From contig NZ_SJEX01000006.1 of the NCBI RefSeq assembly GCF_005930495.1, forward strand, positions 59,366 to 123,365: a DNA stretch of 64,000 bases. Direction: 5' to 3'. This DNA comes from Modestobacter excelsi. Its GTDB lineage: Bacteria; Actinomycetota; Actinomycetes; Mycobacteriales; Geodermatophilaceae. Of this stretch, positions 39,542 through 49,153 are shown one piece after another. The stretch's first letter is position 1; each line of letters opens with the position of its first letter. A model generated the notes under the pieces. The model was not told the DNA's origin and made no database searches. It saw only the letters and a program-made list of their open reading frames with translations. The translations under genes were made by a program, and so were the position numbers.

Positions 39542-39948
39542 GTCGAACCCTCTGTGGCGGCACGTGCCTGGTCGAGCCGACGTCGAGCTTCCTCCCACCG
39601 CACCGGGAGCCGATCTGCCTCGACGTCCCAGAACGTGAAGGTCGACTCGGCCATCACGGGACGGTGCCGCCTCATCGCGCCGGCGTGCGGCTGTGCACGG
39701 ACCAGCGCCTCGAGCGCGGCCCGGTTCCGCCACGCGCTGAGCGTGGAGAACTCCCGACGCAGGGGGCGGGCGATCAGCGACACCCCCAGCGCACCGTCGG
39801 CGGCGCGGACCTGACGGTGGATGCGCACCGAGTCCAGAAAGAAGCGCGGCACGTCGCGCAGCCGGCGCACTCGGAAGCGCGAGGCCATGACGAGTGCGGG
39901 GGTGTCGATCTGGATGGAGCCGAGCGAGATCCAGGGCAGTGTTGCCAT
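39538..39948 (-). CDS. Monooxygenase-like ferredoxin-fold protein (spheroidene monooxygenase/DUF3291-like)
   Basis: A 136-residue protein. Features seen are an early LVMASRFRVRRLRDVPRFF strand-helix, the FSTLSAWRNRAALEALV segment typical of dimeric alpha-beta barrel monooxygenase-like proteins, and TFTFWDVEADRLPVRWEEA near the end. I am not sure of the exact family. ATG 39948 follows GGAGGTGTCCC. It is divergent from the truncated TetR gene across a 17-base palindrome and coupled to the hydrolase gene. Confidence 0.65.
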   Translation of the reverse strand: MATLPWISLGSIQIDTPALVMASRFRVRRLRDVPRFFLDSVRIHRQVRAADGALGVSLIARPLRREFSTLSAWRNRAALEALVRAQPHAGAMRRHRPVMAESTFTFWDVEADRLPVRWEEARRRLDQARAATEGST

Positions 39949-39972
39949 CGGGACACCTCCACGGAGGAGCGG

Positions 39973-39989
39973 TCTTGACGACGTCAAGA
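39973..39989. promoter_or_regulatory. Perfect 17-base palindrome, likely TetR operator
   Basis: TCTTGACGACGTCAAGA is a perfect inverted repeat around a central A. It lies 25 bases upstream of the monooxygenase-like gene and abuts the truncated TetR gene, the usual place for a TetR-family operator. Confidence 0.6.
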
Positions 39990-40300
39990 TGACACCACCG
40001 CTGGTGCTTTTCGCCGCCAGCCATCCGGGCCACTTCTCCGTGATGTTCCGGCCAAATGTGTACCGCGCCGTCGACGCGCAGCTCGTCGCTGCCCGTGGCC
40101 GAACCAATGCCGTCCTGCGCGACGGCGCTCGGGCCCGTTTCGGCACCACTGACCGGATTCGTGCGCTGACCGCGTGGTCGCTCGTGCACGGCCTCGCCAC
40201 GCTCGTCCGGGATGGCGCCGTGGCGCCGGAACCGGGCACCGATCTCGAGAGCCTGACGCGCGCGGTCACCCACGCGCTCACCCCGACGCCCGCGTCCTGA
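39989..40300 (+). pseudogene. TetR/AcrR regulator missing its DNA-binding domain
   Basis: 103 codons matching the C-terminal ligand-binding half (WHG-type) of TetR regulators: HPGHFSVMFRPNVY, then RIRALTAWSLVHGLATLVRDGAV. The N-terminal helix-turn-helix is absent; the frame starts immediately at the palindrome. Loss of the repressor would leave the divergent hydrolase operon unregulated by it. The remainder could still be translated from ATG 39989 but no ribosome-binding site is evident. Confidence 0.7.
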
Positions 40301-40429
40301 GCAGGGCGGGAAAAGGCCACGCCGACCTGTATTTCGCTGGTCACGGATACCAGCACAGGACCATCAAGGGCGGGAAGCCCTCACCTACGCGTGGTACCGC
40401 GTCACCATCGTGAACGACGCGTGTGCGTG

Positions 40430-40450
40430 TGTAGCGTGTCGCCCCTCGGA
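40430..40450 (+). repeat. 21-base direct repeat, right copy
   Basis: Identical to 38531-38551. A related sequence, with GTGTGCGT also shared upstream, occurs at 52078-52107. The rest of 40301-40752 holds no gene I can support. Confidence 0.7.
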
Positions 40451-40752
40451 GACAGAGGAGAGGGCCCCGCGGTGACCGGGTCCAGCATCAGGCGGCAAGG
40501 CCCACCAAGTTGACCGCCACGGTCACCGGCCGGTGGGGGCTCCCGGATCACCCTGGCGAACCGCGTCGGCAGGGCCACGGCACACGGCGCACCACCCGCT
40601 TCCCCACGGGGCTGCCGATGCACATCCGCGCGTGTCAGCTGACCGCCCGGGTCAAGGGTCCGCTGGCGAGCCCACAACTCCGCAGGAACTTGTTGCGGCA
40701 GCGAGGCCCCCCTCGGGAAACTGCGCTCAGCGAATCCCGAGGAGGGTGGACG

Positions 40753-42237
40753 ATGACCGTGTCCGAAGAGCTGGCCTACGGCACCGCGACCGACCTGGCA
40801 GCCCGCATCCGGCGTCGCGACCTGTCCCCCGTCGAGCTCCTCGATGCGGTCATCGCCCGCATCGAGGCCCGCAACCCCACCCTCAACGCCTTCGTCTTCA
40901 CGGCCTTCGACGAAGCCCGGGATCAGGCGAAGCGTGCCGAGAGGGCTCTGACCTCCGGCGTGGAGCTGGGGCCGCTGCACGGCGTCCCGACCGCCCTGAA
41001 GGACCTCTTCGACTTCAAGCCCGGGTGGCCGGCGACGTTCGGCGGGGTGCGGGCGTTGCGGGACTTCACCGTGCCCGCCCACTGCACCTACGCCGAGCGG
41101 ATGGAGGCCGCCGGCGCCATCCTCGTCGGCAAGACCAACAGCCCTGTGATGGGCTTCCGCGGCACGTGCGACAACTACCTGTTCGGCCCGTCCCGCAACC
41201 CGTTCGACACGACGAAGAACACCGGCGGCTCCTCCGGTGGGAGCGCCGCCGCTGTGGCTGACGGGCTGCTCCCGCTCTCCGAAGCCACGGACGGCGGCGG
41301 ATCGGTCCGCATCCCGGCGTCCTGGTGCGGCTTGTACGGCTTCAAGGCCTCGTTCGGCCGCGTGCCCTACACCGCCCGCCCGGACGCCTTCGGCTCGCTC
41401 AACCCGTTCCTCTACGAGGGGGCCGTCACCCGCACCGTCGACGACTCGGCCCTGGCCCTGGACGTACTGGCAGGGTACGACGACCGGGACCCGTTCTCCC
41501 TCGATGACGCCGCCACCTTCTCCGGGTCGACGCGCCGGTCGATCCGCGGCTGGCGGATCGCCTACAGCCCCGACTTCGGCGCCTTCCCGGTGGATCGCCG
41601 AGTCGCTGCCGTGGTCCAGAGCGCGGTGCAGGCCTTCGAGGAGGCCGGCGCCGTGGTGGAGGAGGTCGAGATCAGATTTGACCACGACCAGCGCGAGCTC
41701 TCCGATCTGTGGTGCCGGCTGATCACCCCGCTGAACATCGAAGGCCTCGAGGGCATCAAGGGACAGGGACTGGACCTGCTCGGCGAGCACCGCGAGGACT
41801 TCCCGCCCGAGTACCTGCACTGGATCGACGAGGGCTACCGGATGAGCGCGCAGGACGTGCTGAGCGACCAGCGGATGCGCACCCACGTCTACGACCAGAT
41901 CCAGCGCGTGCTGCGCACCCACCACCTGCTCGTCACCCCGACGCTCGGGGCGCTACCCGTGGACAACGCCGCGGACGGCAACACGGTGGGTCCCCGCAGC
42001 ATCGAGGGTGTCGAGGTCGACCCGCTCATCGGCTGGTGCCTGACCTACCTCCTCAACTTCACCGGGCACCCGGCCGCCTCGATCCCGGCCGGGGACGTCG
42101 ACGGCCTGCCGGTCGGCATGCAACTCATCGGCAGGCGTTACGGCGACGCCGACGTGCTCGCCGCCAGCGGTGCCTTCGAGCGGCTGCGTCCCTGGCAGGA
42201 CGCCTACGCCCGGTGCGCCGCCCGACCGCTCGACTGA
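40753..42237 (+). CDS. Amidase signature family enzyme
   Basis: A 494-residue amidase-signature hydrolase. The Ser-cisSer-Lys triad is visible: Lys in PTALKDLFDFKP near residue 80, cis-Ser in NTGGSSGGSAAAVADG and nucleophile Ser in DGGGSVRIPASWCGLYGFK. The closing LNFTGHPAASIPAG is typical. Hydrolyses a linear amide; aryl-acylamidase or related substrates are possible. ATG 40753 has GGAGGGTGG upstream. Convergent with a broken hydrolase gene. Confidence 0.92.
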   Translation: MTVSEELAYGTATDLAARIRRRDLSPVELLDAVIARIEARNPTLNAFVFTAFDEARDQAKRAERALTSGVELGPLHGVPTALKDLFDFKPGWPATFGGVRALRDFTVPAHCTYAERMEAAGAILVGKTNSPVMGFRGTCDNYLFGPSRNPFDTTKNTGGSSGGSAAAVADGLLPLSEATDGGGSVRIPASWCGLYGFKASFGRVPYTARPDAFGSLNPFLYEGAVTRTVDDSALALDVLAGYDDRDPFSLDDAATFSGSTRRSIRGWRIAYSPDFGAFPVDRRVAAVVQSAVQAFEEAGAVVEEVEIRFDHDQRELSDLWCRLITPLNIEGLEGIKGQGLDLLGEHREDFPPEYLHWIDEGYRMSAQDVLSDQRMRTHVYDQIQRVLRTHHLLVTPTLGALPVDNAADGNTVGPRSIEGVEVDPLIGWCLTYLLNFTGHPAASIPAGDVDGLPVGMQLIGRRYGDADVLAASGAFERLRPWQDAYARCAARPLD

Positions 42238-42379
42238 GCGCAGGAGCGCATCCCGGCCCAGACGTCGAGCGGCGGCGAACGGGCCATCCGGTCACCCTCG
42301 TTCGTCCTCCTGCTCGCCAGGAGCCCGGGGAGGTGTTGTGTCCGGCGGAGATCGATCCTCCGCGCCGCTGTGCCGCCAT

Positions 42380-42960
42380 TCAGCCGGCGTTGCGACCCGG
42401 CGGCTCGCGCAGGACGCGGGCGACGGCAGCCGCGCCGCGCCCGGTCGTGATGCTGGCGGCATGGTCCACGCCCGGCACCAGCTCCGTGGACCGCAGCGCG
42501 GGCAGCTCGGCGGCCAGGCCGGAGACCCGTTCGGGCGTGTAGGCCGGCACCGAGTCGACGCCGACGCTCCACTGCGCGTAGAGCAAGTGGGCCGGTCGGG
42601 TCAGCTGTCGCCACGGCGACGAGCCGAGCAGGGTGTCGACGGCGTCGGCCACCAGCACCTCCGGGTCCAGGCGGACCCGGCCGTCGCGCAGATCGTGGGC
42701 GAGGTGGTCCTGGAGCAGCGGGTCGGCCGGGTCGAGCAGGGGCGCCCCCTGCAGGAAGTAGGCCCCGTGGTCCGGCACATCGGCGAACGTCGGCCCGGCC
42801 CGGCCCGCCTGAGCGGCGAAGGTCGCGCGCACCTGGTCCGCCGTGAGCCCTTCGGAAAGCCACCGTCCACCTGCACGAGGTCGAGCACGCGGTCCGGGTG
42901 GGCGACGGCCAGGACGACGGCGACGAAGGCACCGGCTACCGCCCGAGTGCCTTCAAGGGC
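42380..42960 (-). pseudogene. Decayed alpha/beta hydrolase gene
   Basis: The C-terminal frame is intact from about 42832 to the stop at 42380 (HLLYAQWSVGVDSVPAY, PGVDHAASI with the catalytic His). The preceding segment HPDRVLDLVQVDGGFPKG lies in another frame, requiring a shift near 42840. Upstream sequence reads VVGGAVALEG where GxSxG would be expected, so the nucleophile is missing. No start region is recognisable. 42961-43593 contains no further gene I can support. Confidence 0.65.
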
Positions 42961-43593
42961 GACCGCGCCGCCGACGACGAGGTACGGGGCCGCTCCGCCA
43001 CCTCATCGAGGACGACCATGACGAGAACCGCGCCTCCTGACTGCACGAACCATGGGGGACAGGGGCCGATGGTCGCGGTATCGGTCATGTCGCTCATCGG
43101 ACGGGGGGAAGACATCTGAGGACCCGTGTCTTCGGCACGACGAGGTCTGATCTCAGCTCGAGGGCACATCGCGATCGAGCTTCCCCGCACGCCGGCCAAG
43201 GGCAGTTCACAGTGACCGAAGGGTCGCCGCGGCGTTGTCCGCCGGCACCTGGTCGCGATCGGCGTACCGGCAGGGCAGGGCGGGGCAGCCAGCTCGATCG
43301 ATTTCACGTTCCTGATGAGCACCCGCTCGCGGGCGGGAATGGGCCCGCACGAGCAGTTGAGCATGGACATCCTCATGAACTGGCATGGGCGATCGGCTCG
43401 CTCACCGGATCTGCGGCCGTGGCTCACTGCCGGTACCCGACACGATCACCTACACGGCGGCAGCGACCGAGGTCGACCAACGCGTACCGGTCAGCTTCAG
43501 GCGCCGTCGGCACGGGTCGGCCGTGCGGGTGCCCGACCGCACCTGACGGCTCCACCCGTTGACGGGCAGGAGACCGCCGACGAGCCTGAGGGC

Positions 43594-44742
43594 GTGGATC
43601 CGGATCGTCGGGCGACGGTGGCCGAGCAGGCCCGCTCGATCGCGGCGGCCTGGTCCCCGCCGGACGCGCGGCCCAGCTGGTGGCTGACCGCTGCGACGTT
43701 CACCGCGATCGCTGAGGACGACGAGCTGCTCGATCTGGCCGCGGCGGTGCCGCTGGACCGGCTGCCACCGCTGGTGCTCAGCGCCGCGGTCAAGTTCCAC
43801 CTCGACGAGCGCGGCCCGGCGCGGCTGGCCGCCTGCTATCCGCGTCCCGGCGGCGTGCAGCCACCGCCGGACGAGGGGTTCCGCCCGGCGCTGCGGGCCT
43901 TCGCCCGGTCCGAGGCCGTTGCCCTGGCTCGGCTGTGCCGTGAGCACCGCTACCAGATGAACGAGGTCGGCCGGTGCCTGGACGTGGTCCCCGCGCTCGC
44001 CGCGGTCGCTGCGGAGGACCCGCGGCCTCTGGCGCTGGTCGACCTCGGCACCGGTGCCGGCTTGGGCCTGCACCTGGACCGTTACCACTACACCTACCGC
44101 CTCCCCGACGGCACCGAGTCGAGCGCCGGGGACCTGGGGTCCCCGGTGCAGCTGTCCTGCATCGTGCGCGGTGGGCGGCGGCCACCGGTCCCGCCCCGGC
44201 CACCCGCCGTGGCGCTCCGGCTGGGCGTCGACGCCGAGCCGCTGGACCTCACCGACACCACCACCGCGCGGTGGCTGGCCGCCTGCGTGCCGCCGGAGGT
44301 GGACGCGGTCACCAGGTTCGCCGCCGCCGTCGAGGTGGCCCGAGGGCACCGCGCGCCGAGCCTGCGCGGTGACCTCGTCGACATGCTGCCCACGGTGATC
44401 AGTGAGCTCCCGCCGGACGTGCTGCTCTGCCTGGTGGACACCTACGTCCACGTGTTCCTGCCGCCGGAGCGCCTGACTGCCTTCCGGGAGGCCGTCGCGC
44501 AGATCGGGCAGGTCCGCGACGTGGAGTGGATCTCGGTCGACCCGCTCGTCCCCCTGGGGTCGGCCGCGACCGGGACGGTGCAGGGCCTGGAGGTCCCCCC
44601 GGACTGGCTGCGGGACAACCGGGACGGCGGCGTGTTCGGGGTGATCGGCCGGGTGAGCATCCGGAACGGGGTGCGCCGCGGCGCCGTACTGGGCCGAGCC
44701 CACCCCGGCGCCGCGTGGTTGGAGTGGACCGCGGGGCCCTGA
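43594..44742 (+). CDS. DUF2332 family protein
   Basis: A protein of about 382 residues from the DUF2332 family, common in actinobacteria. It contains ARSEAVALARLCREHRYQMNEVGR near residue 110, LALVDLGTGAGLGLHLDRYHY like a nucleotide- or cofactor-binding strand-loop, and LRGDLVDMLPTVISELPPD. Function is unknown. The start is uncertain: GTG 43594 has a weak TGAGG upstream and begins where the family homology seems to start; an in-frame upstream extension to 43315 has atypical composition. Confidence 0.78.
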   Translation: MDPDRRATVAEQARSIAAAWSPPDARPSWWLTAATFTAIAEDDELLDLAAAVPLDRLPPLVLSAAVKFHLDERGPARLAACYPRPGGVQPPPDEGFRPALRAFARSEAVALARLCREHRYQMNEVGRCLDVVPALAAVAAEDPRPLALVDLGTGAGLGLHLDRYHYTYRLPDGTESSAGDLGSPVQLSCIVRGGRRPPVPPRPPAVALRLGVDAEPLDLTDTTTARWLAACVPPEVDAVTRFAAAVEVARGHRAPSLRGDLVDMLPTVISELPPDVLLCLVDTYVHVFLPPERLTAFREAVAQIGQVRDVEWISVDPLVPLGSAATGTVQGLEVPPDWLRDNRDGGVFGVIGRVSIRNGVRRGAVLGRAHPGAAWLEWTAGP

Positions 44743-44988
44743 CGGTCACCAGGTCGGCAGGCTGTCGAGGTACAGCAGTGGGACGACGTCACCCCAGAGG
44801 TCGGTCGAGTGGACGGCATCGGCGACCGTCACCACCACGCCACGGGACCGCCGAGCGCCGAGCACGTGCCTGTGGCCCGGCGTCGCCCCCCGCCACCTCC
44901 ATCCGGGCAGGTGTGGCGACGAGCCCGACGGCGAGCAGTCGCGTCGCGCGCCAGCGACGTGCCGCACTGCGGAGACGGTAGGTGCTCG

Positions 44989-46254
44989 ATGAGCGCGACC
45001 GGGGTCAGGGCGCCGGGGCTTTGTGTCGCGGCAACGGCCGGAGCACTCGGGATGGGGCTGGCGGCGTGCGCAGGGGAAGTCGGCGGCGGCGGCGGCGGGG
45101 ACAGAGCCGCCGTGGTCGAGGAGGTGCTGACGCCGATCGTCGCGTCCGTCAGCACCGAGCCGACACCGGTGACCGGCACGGACGGCCGGGTGCACCTGGC
45201 ATACGAGCTGCTGCTGATCAACGCCACGACGACGGAGGCGAGCATCGACTCCGTCCAGGCGGTCGGCGGCGAGACCGATGAGGTGCTGGAGGAGTACGCC
45301 GGCGACGACCTGCTCTCCCATGCCCGTGTCGTCGGCGAACAGGACACCGGGACGACGGTCGAGCTGCGGGGTGGACAGGCTGCCTTCGTCTGGCTCGACG
45401 TCACGGTGGAGGACCGTGAAGCGCTGCCTGACGGGCTCCGTCACGAGATCGCGGTGACGTTCGCCGAGGCACCCAATCCGTTGCTGCCCGCCGAGCTGAC
45501 GGAGACCGTGGCCCAGACGCCCGTCAGCGACATCCCGGCGCCGGTCATCGCTTCGCCGCTGGACGGGTCGAACTGGCTGACCGGCAACGGCTGTTGTGCG
45601 GAGGTCAGCCCACATCGCGGTGCCGCCAACCCCATCAACGGGCAGTACTTCTTCGCCGAGCGCTTCGCCATCGACTGGGTCCAGCTCGACGAGGACATGC
45701 AGATCTTCGACGGCGAGCCGACCGAGATGTCCAGCTATGCCTACTACGACGCACCCGTCCACGCCGTGGCCGACGGCACGATCGTGGCGGTGGTGGACCA
45801 CCTCCAGGATCAGCCGCCCGGCTCCGACCCGGCGCCCGGGACCTTGCAGGTCACCGAGTTCGGCGGCAACCACGTCGTGCAGCGCTTCGAGCAGAACGGG
45901 CACACCTACTACGCCTTCTACGCCCACCTCGCGCCAGGCAGCACCAGCGAGTACGTCGAGGTGGGCCACGAGGTGGACGCCGGCGATCAGATCGGCCGGC
46001 TGGGGAACTCGGGCAACACCAACTCCCCACACCTGCACTTCCACGTGATGGACAGTCCCAACCCGCTCGCGAGCAACGGGCTGCCTTTCGTCCTCGAGTC
46101 GCAGGAGCTGGTGGGGACCGCCGCCGGGGACGACGCCCTGGAGGCCGCCCTGCAGGGCGAACCGCTGCAGCTGACGCCCGCCGGACCCTTGGGCGAGAGG
46201 GAGGACCAGATGCCGCTCATGCTGGACGTCACCGACCTGCGGCCCGCGACGTGA
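44989..46254 (+). CDS. M23 family peptidase-like lipoprotein
   Basis: A 421-residue exported lipoprotein. The signal ends in lipobox GLAACAG (Cys near residue 23). The C-terminal half is an M23/LytM-like domain: NGCCAEVSPHRGA, RFAIDWVQLDEDM, YYAFYAHLAPGS, GDQIGRLGNSGNT and HLHFHVMD. The first zinc ligand of the HxxxD motif reads Arg (RFAID), so peptidoglycan cleavage is uncertain; the HLHFH motif is intact. ATG 44989 is preceded by GGTAGGTG. The next gene overlaps by four bases (GTGA). A paralogue lies at 47876 in opposite orientation. Confidence 0.85.
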   Translation: MSATGVRAPGLCVAATAGALGMGLAACAGEVGGGGGGDRAAVVEEVLTPIVASVSTEPTPVTGTDGRVHLAYELLLINATTTEASIDSVQAVGGETDEVLEEYAGDDLLSHARVVGEQDTGTTVELRGGQAAFVWLDVTVEDREALPDGLRHEIAVTFAEAPNPLLPAELTETVAQTPVSDIPAPVIASPLDGSNWLTGNGCCAEVSPHRGAANPINGQYFFAERFAIDWVQLDEDMQIFDGEPTEMSSYAYYDAPVHAVADGTIVAVVDHLQDQPPGSDPAPGTLQVTEFGGNHVVQRFEQNGHTYYAFYAHLAPGSTSEYVEVGHEVDAGDQIGRLGNSGNTNSPHLHFHVMDSPNPLASNGLPFVLESQELVGTAAGDDALEAALQGEPLQLTPAGPLGEREDQMPLMLDVTDLRPAT

Positions 46255-47222
46255 CCGTGGAGCCTCGGCCGCGCGTCACCATCCGCCTGGCGGCCGTGCT
46301 CGCGATCTCGACACTCGCGCTGGCAGCCTGCACGAGCGCGAGCGCGTCTGATGACGGGGCCGATGATCTCGGGCCCGGTGAACTGCAGTCCCGGTCGGTG
46401 GACATCGGGGGCGGGCGTGAACTCTTCCTCGAGTGCATGGGTGAGGGCGCCCCCACGGTCATCCTGGAGTCCGGCATCCACGACTCCAGTGAGTACTGGA
46501 CTGTCAGCCAGTTGCTGACGCCGGCCGTCGGACCACCCGTGATGCAGGCTCTGGCCGAGACGAACCGCGTCTGCCGGTACGACCGTCCCGGCACGGTCGT
46601 ACCCGGCGAGCCCAGAGCCATCACCGACCGGTCGACGCCCGTGCCCATGCCGCGCACGGTGGCCGACTCGGTGGCCGACCTGCACGCGCTGCTCCAGGCG
46701 GCCGAGGTGCCCGGCCCCTACGTCGTCGTCGCGCACTCGTGGGGCGGGATGATCGGCCAGCTGTACGCACGGACCCATCCCGAGGAGGTCGCCGGCCTCG
46801 TCCTCGTCGACGCCTTCGCCCCCGCCCTGCGCGGTTTGCTCGCCGAGCAGTGGGAGACCTACATCAAGGTGGTCAACGACCCGCCGGGCGAGACGCTCAA
46901 CGCGCTGGAGGACTACGAGAAGTTCGACATCGACGCCAGTGTGGAGCAAGTCCTGGAGGCACCGCCGCTTCCCGACATCCCGCTGGTCGTGATGTCCAAG
47001 ACCGCCCCGTTCCCCGACTTCCCCCCGGACGCCGGGATGACGACGGCCGACCTCGAGGCCGTCTGGCCCGCCGCGCAGCAGACCCTGGTGGACTTGCTTC
47101 CCAACACGCGGCACCTGATCGCGACGGGCAGCATCCACTACATCCAGGTCACTGAGCCCGACCTGGTCACCTCCGCCGCTCGCCTCGTCATGTCGCGCGC
47201 CGCCGGTGCCCCCGACGGTTGA
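46251..47222 (+). CDS. Exported alpha/beta hydrolase lipoprotein
   Basis: A 323-residue secreted hydrolase. Signal peptide with lipobox TLALAACTS (Cys near residue 27). The hydrolase core has LESGIHDSSEYW, CRYDRPGT and the nucleophile in VVVAHSWGGMIGQLYA near residue 165, with Asp in VLVDAFAP and His in TGSIHYIQV. Related to proline iminopeptidase-like and esterase-like exported proteins. GTG 46251 overlaps the M23 stop codon, implying coupled expression at the cell surface. Confidence 0.87.
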   Translation: MTVEPRPRVTIRLAAVLAISTLALAACTSASASDDGADDLGPGELQSRSVDIGGGRELFLECMGEGAPTVILESGIHDSSEYWTVSQLLTPAVGPPVMQALAETNRVCRYDRPGTVVPGEPRAITDRSTPVPMPRTVADSVADLHALLQAAEVPGPYVVVAHSWGGMIGQLYARTHPEEVAGLVLVDAFAPALRGLLAEQWETYIKVVNDPPGETLNALEDYEKFDIDASVEQVLEAPPLPDIPLVVMSKTAPFPDFPPDAGMTTADLEAVWPAAQQTLVDLLPNTRHLIATGSIHYIQVTEPDLVTSAARLVMSRAAGAPDG

Positions 47223-47299
47223 CCGGGCCGTAGCCGAGCGGGCTCCTCGACGTGGTGGGCGTCATCGGCGCTGTTCGCATGAATGCTGCACATCCCGGG

Positions 47300-47553
47300 C
47301 TGCCGCTGCCGCGGGCATCGCCGTCGAGGTCCTCTCCGGAGCCACCGGCGCCATCGACACCGTGAACGAGGCCGGCAGCGCCCCCGCACAGCAGGTCCAC
47401 GAGACCCTCATGGCGCTGCTGCACTCCGACTTCGCCGCCGTCGCCACCACCGCGACCTGGACCAGTGCCGTCGAGCAGGGTCAGACCCTGACGGGCAGCG
47501 ACCTTGGTACCTGCGCGGTACAGGGCCGCGCCGCCTACGGCACCACGCCGTGA
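47300..47553 (+). pseudogene. Possible 3' gene fragment, family unknown
   Basis: An open frame with convincing codon bias ends at 47553 and reads AGIAVEVLSGATGAIDTVNE, QVHETLMALLHSDFAAV and TGSDLGTCAVQGRAAYGTTP. No start or ribosome-binding site is present and I recognise no family. A strong hairpin follows it, as for a real gene end. It may be the tail of a gene whose front was lost. Confidence 0.35.
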
Positions 47554-47564
47554 GCGCCTCCCGT

Positions 47565-47609
47565 CACGCCCCCGGGGCGCGCTCCTCGCTGTCCGCGCCC
47601 GGGGGCGTG
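47565..47609. terminator. Strong GC-rich hairpin
   Basis: Arms CACGCCCCCGGGGCGCG and CGCGCCCGGGGGCGTG pair with one bulge around a 12-base loop, 12 bases after the stop of the fragment at 47553. Confidence 0.65.
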
Positions 47610-47728
47610 AGGGTGCACCTCACCGCCCACGAACGAGAAGGTCCTCGACGCTCCCGCCGAGCCCCCTCCGATGTCTACGGCTGAGCGCTCCGTCTTCAGG
47701 GGTGCAGGCGTGTGCGGAAGCACCGTGT

Positions 47729-47780
47729 CCCCCTCGGCCACAGTCTCACCCCAGTGTTCCGCAGCTCAGGAGCCCAGGTG
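47729..47780. other. Attachment-like sequence, degenerate copy without integrase
   Basis: CCCCTCGG, CACAGTCTCACCCC, TGTTCC and CAGGAGCCC are shared in order with 21609-21661 next to tRNA-Leu. The hairpin arms are worn and no integrase sequence follows. Probably a relic boundary within the composite island. Confidence 0.6.
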
Positions 47781-47875
47781 TCTCCGTGTCAGGGCCGAAC
47801 AGTGCCTGGGTCAGCAGCGATCCTGCACAGGTGGATGTCCCCGGTCGGGCGGGTGCCTTGAGGGGGCGTCTCGGT

Positions 47876-49153
47876 TCAGCCGGGGAAGTCGAGGATGTCG
47901 AGATCGAGCGGGTACTGCTCCGTCCGCGGTTCTGGGGTCGGCAGGAGGTGCTCGTCCCACACCCCCTCGAGCGAGGTGGCCGCGGCGAACTGGGCCGCGT
48001 CGATGTGTCCGACCACGTCGAAGGCGTCGTAGGTGTAGGGCAGTCCGCTGGAGCCGAGCACCGACTCCCCGTCCATCAGGTGGAAGTGCAGGTGCGGCGC
48101 CGAGGTGTTCCCGCTGTTGCCCAGCAGGCCCAGGACCTCTCCCCGGCGGACACGGTCGCCCGGCGCCACGGTGACCGACCCCTTCTGCAGGTGGGCGTAG
48201 AAGGCGTAGCGGCCGTCGCCCAGGTCGAGGACCACGTGGTTGCCGTCGACGTTCTCCAGCGTGATGGTCGATGGGTCGGGCAGCGAACCAGGGACCTGGT
48301 CGTCGAGGGAGTCCAACGTGGCCACGACTGTGGCGTCGGCGACGGCGAGGACCTCGGCGCCGTAGGCGCGATAGGACTTCACGTCCGCCGGGTCGCCGGC
48401 GACGAGTCGTCCCTCCTCGTCGAGGCGCATGTAGTCGATGGCGAACCGCTGGGTGTCGGCGAGGCGCCCGTTCACCGGGAGCACGGTGTTCCGGTGGATG
48501 CCGTCGGCGCCGCAGCAGCCGTTGATCGCCACCCAGCCGTCCCCGGCCAGGGGCGGACCGACGACAGGTGGCGTGCCGGACAGCTCGTACGGCGCAGCCG
48601 TGTAGTCCAGCGGCCCGGGGGTGGTGCTGCCGTCGAGGGGCGCTCCGGTGACCAGGAACCGGTGGACGAGGGCGGAGGGGACGTCCGCGGGCGAGGCGAA
48701 GGACAGGTGCATGAGCACGAGCCGGGAGACGAACGGTTCGATCTCCAGTGAGCCGGCGGGCACCTTGCCGGTGAGGTCTCGCAGCACGTCGGGCAGGTCG
48801 TCCGTAGCGACGGTGGCGATCACCCGGTCGGGGTCGTTCGCGTCCAGCACGCGGATCTCCTGCAGCGTCGCCGGCACCGGCTTGGCGTTGGTCAACTGGA
48901 TCTCGTACACCACGTGCAGCCGGCCGTCGGTGCCGAGGACCGGCGCAGCGCCCGGGTCGAGGGTCGACGCCACCACGGGCGTGAACTGATCGGCGGGCGC
49001 GGCCGGACCGGCCACCGGCGCAGCCGGCGAGCCGGCCCCCGCCGTGGCACAGCCGGTGGCCAGGAGAGCCGCCGCCAGGGCTGCTCCACACCTGAGCCGC
49101 ATGAGCCGGCCCGTCCTGGAGCTGAGCCGTGGCGCTGTTGCGTTCTCGACCAT
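47876..49153 (-). CDS. M23 family peptidase-like lipoprotein (paralogue)
   Basis: A 425-residue paralogue of the protein at 44989. Signal with lipobox LLATGCA (Cys near residue 35), N-terminal beta domain (LGTDGRLHVVYEIQLTNA), then the M23-like domain: INGCCGADGIHRN, QRFAIDYMRLDEEG, YAFYAHLQKGSV, GEVLGLLGNSGNT and HLHFHLMD. Again Arg replaces the first zinc His. ATG 49153 is preceded by GAGGAGGATCC. The two genes lie 1.6 kb apart in opposite orientations, one on each side of a relic attachment site. Confidence 0.85.
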   Translation of the reverse strand: MVENATAPRLSSRTGRLMRLRCGAALAAALLATGCATAGAGSPAAPVAGPAAPADQFTPVVASTLDPGAAPVLGTDGRLHVVYEIQLTNAKPVPATLQEIRVLDANDPDRVIATVATDDLPDVLRDLTGKVPAGSLEIEPFVSRLVLMHLSFASPADVPSALVHRFLVTGAPLDGSTTPGPLDYTAAPYELSGTPPVVGPPLAGDGWVAINGCCGADGIHRNTVLPVNGRLADTQRFAIDYMRLDEEGRLVAGDPADVKSYRAYGAEVLAVADATVVATLDSLDDQVPGSLPDPSTITLENVDGNHVVLDLGDGRYAFYAHLQKGSVTVAPGDRVRRGEVLGLLGNSGNTSAPHLHFHLMDGESVLGSSGLPYTYDAFDVVGHIDAAQFAAATSLEGVWDEHLLPTPEPRTEQYPLDLDILDFPG

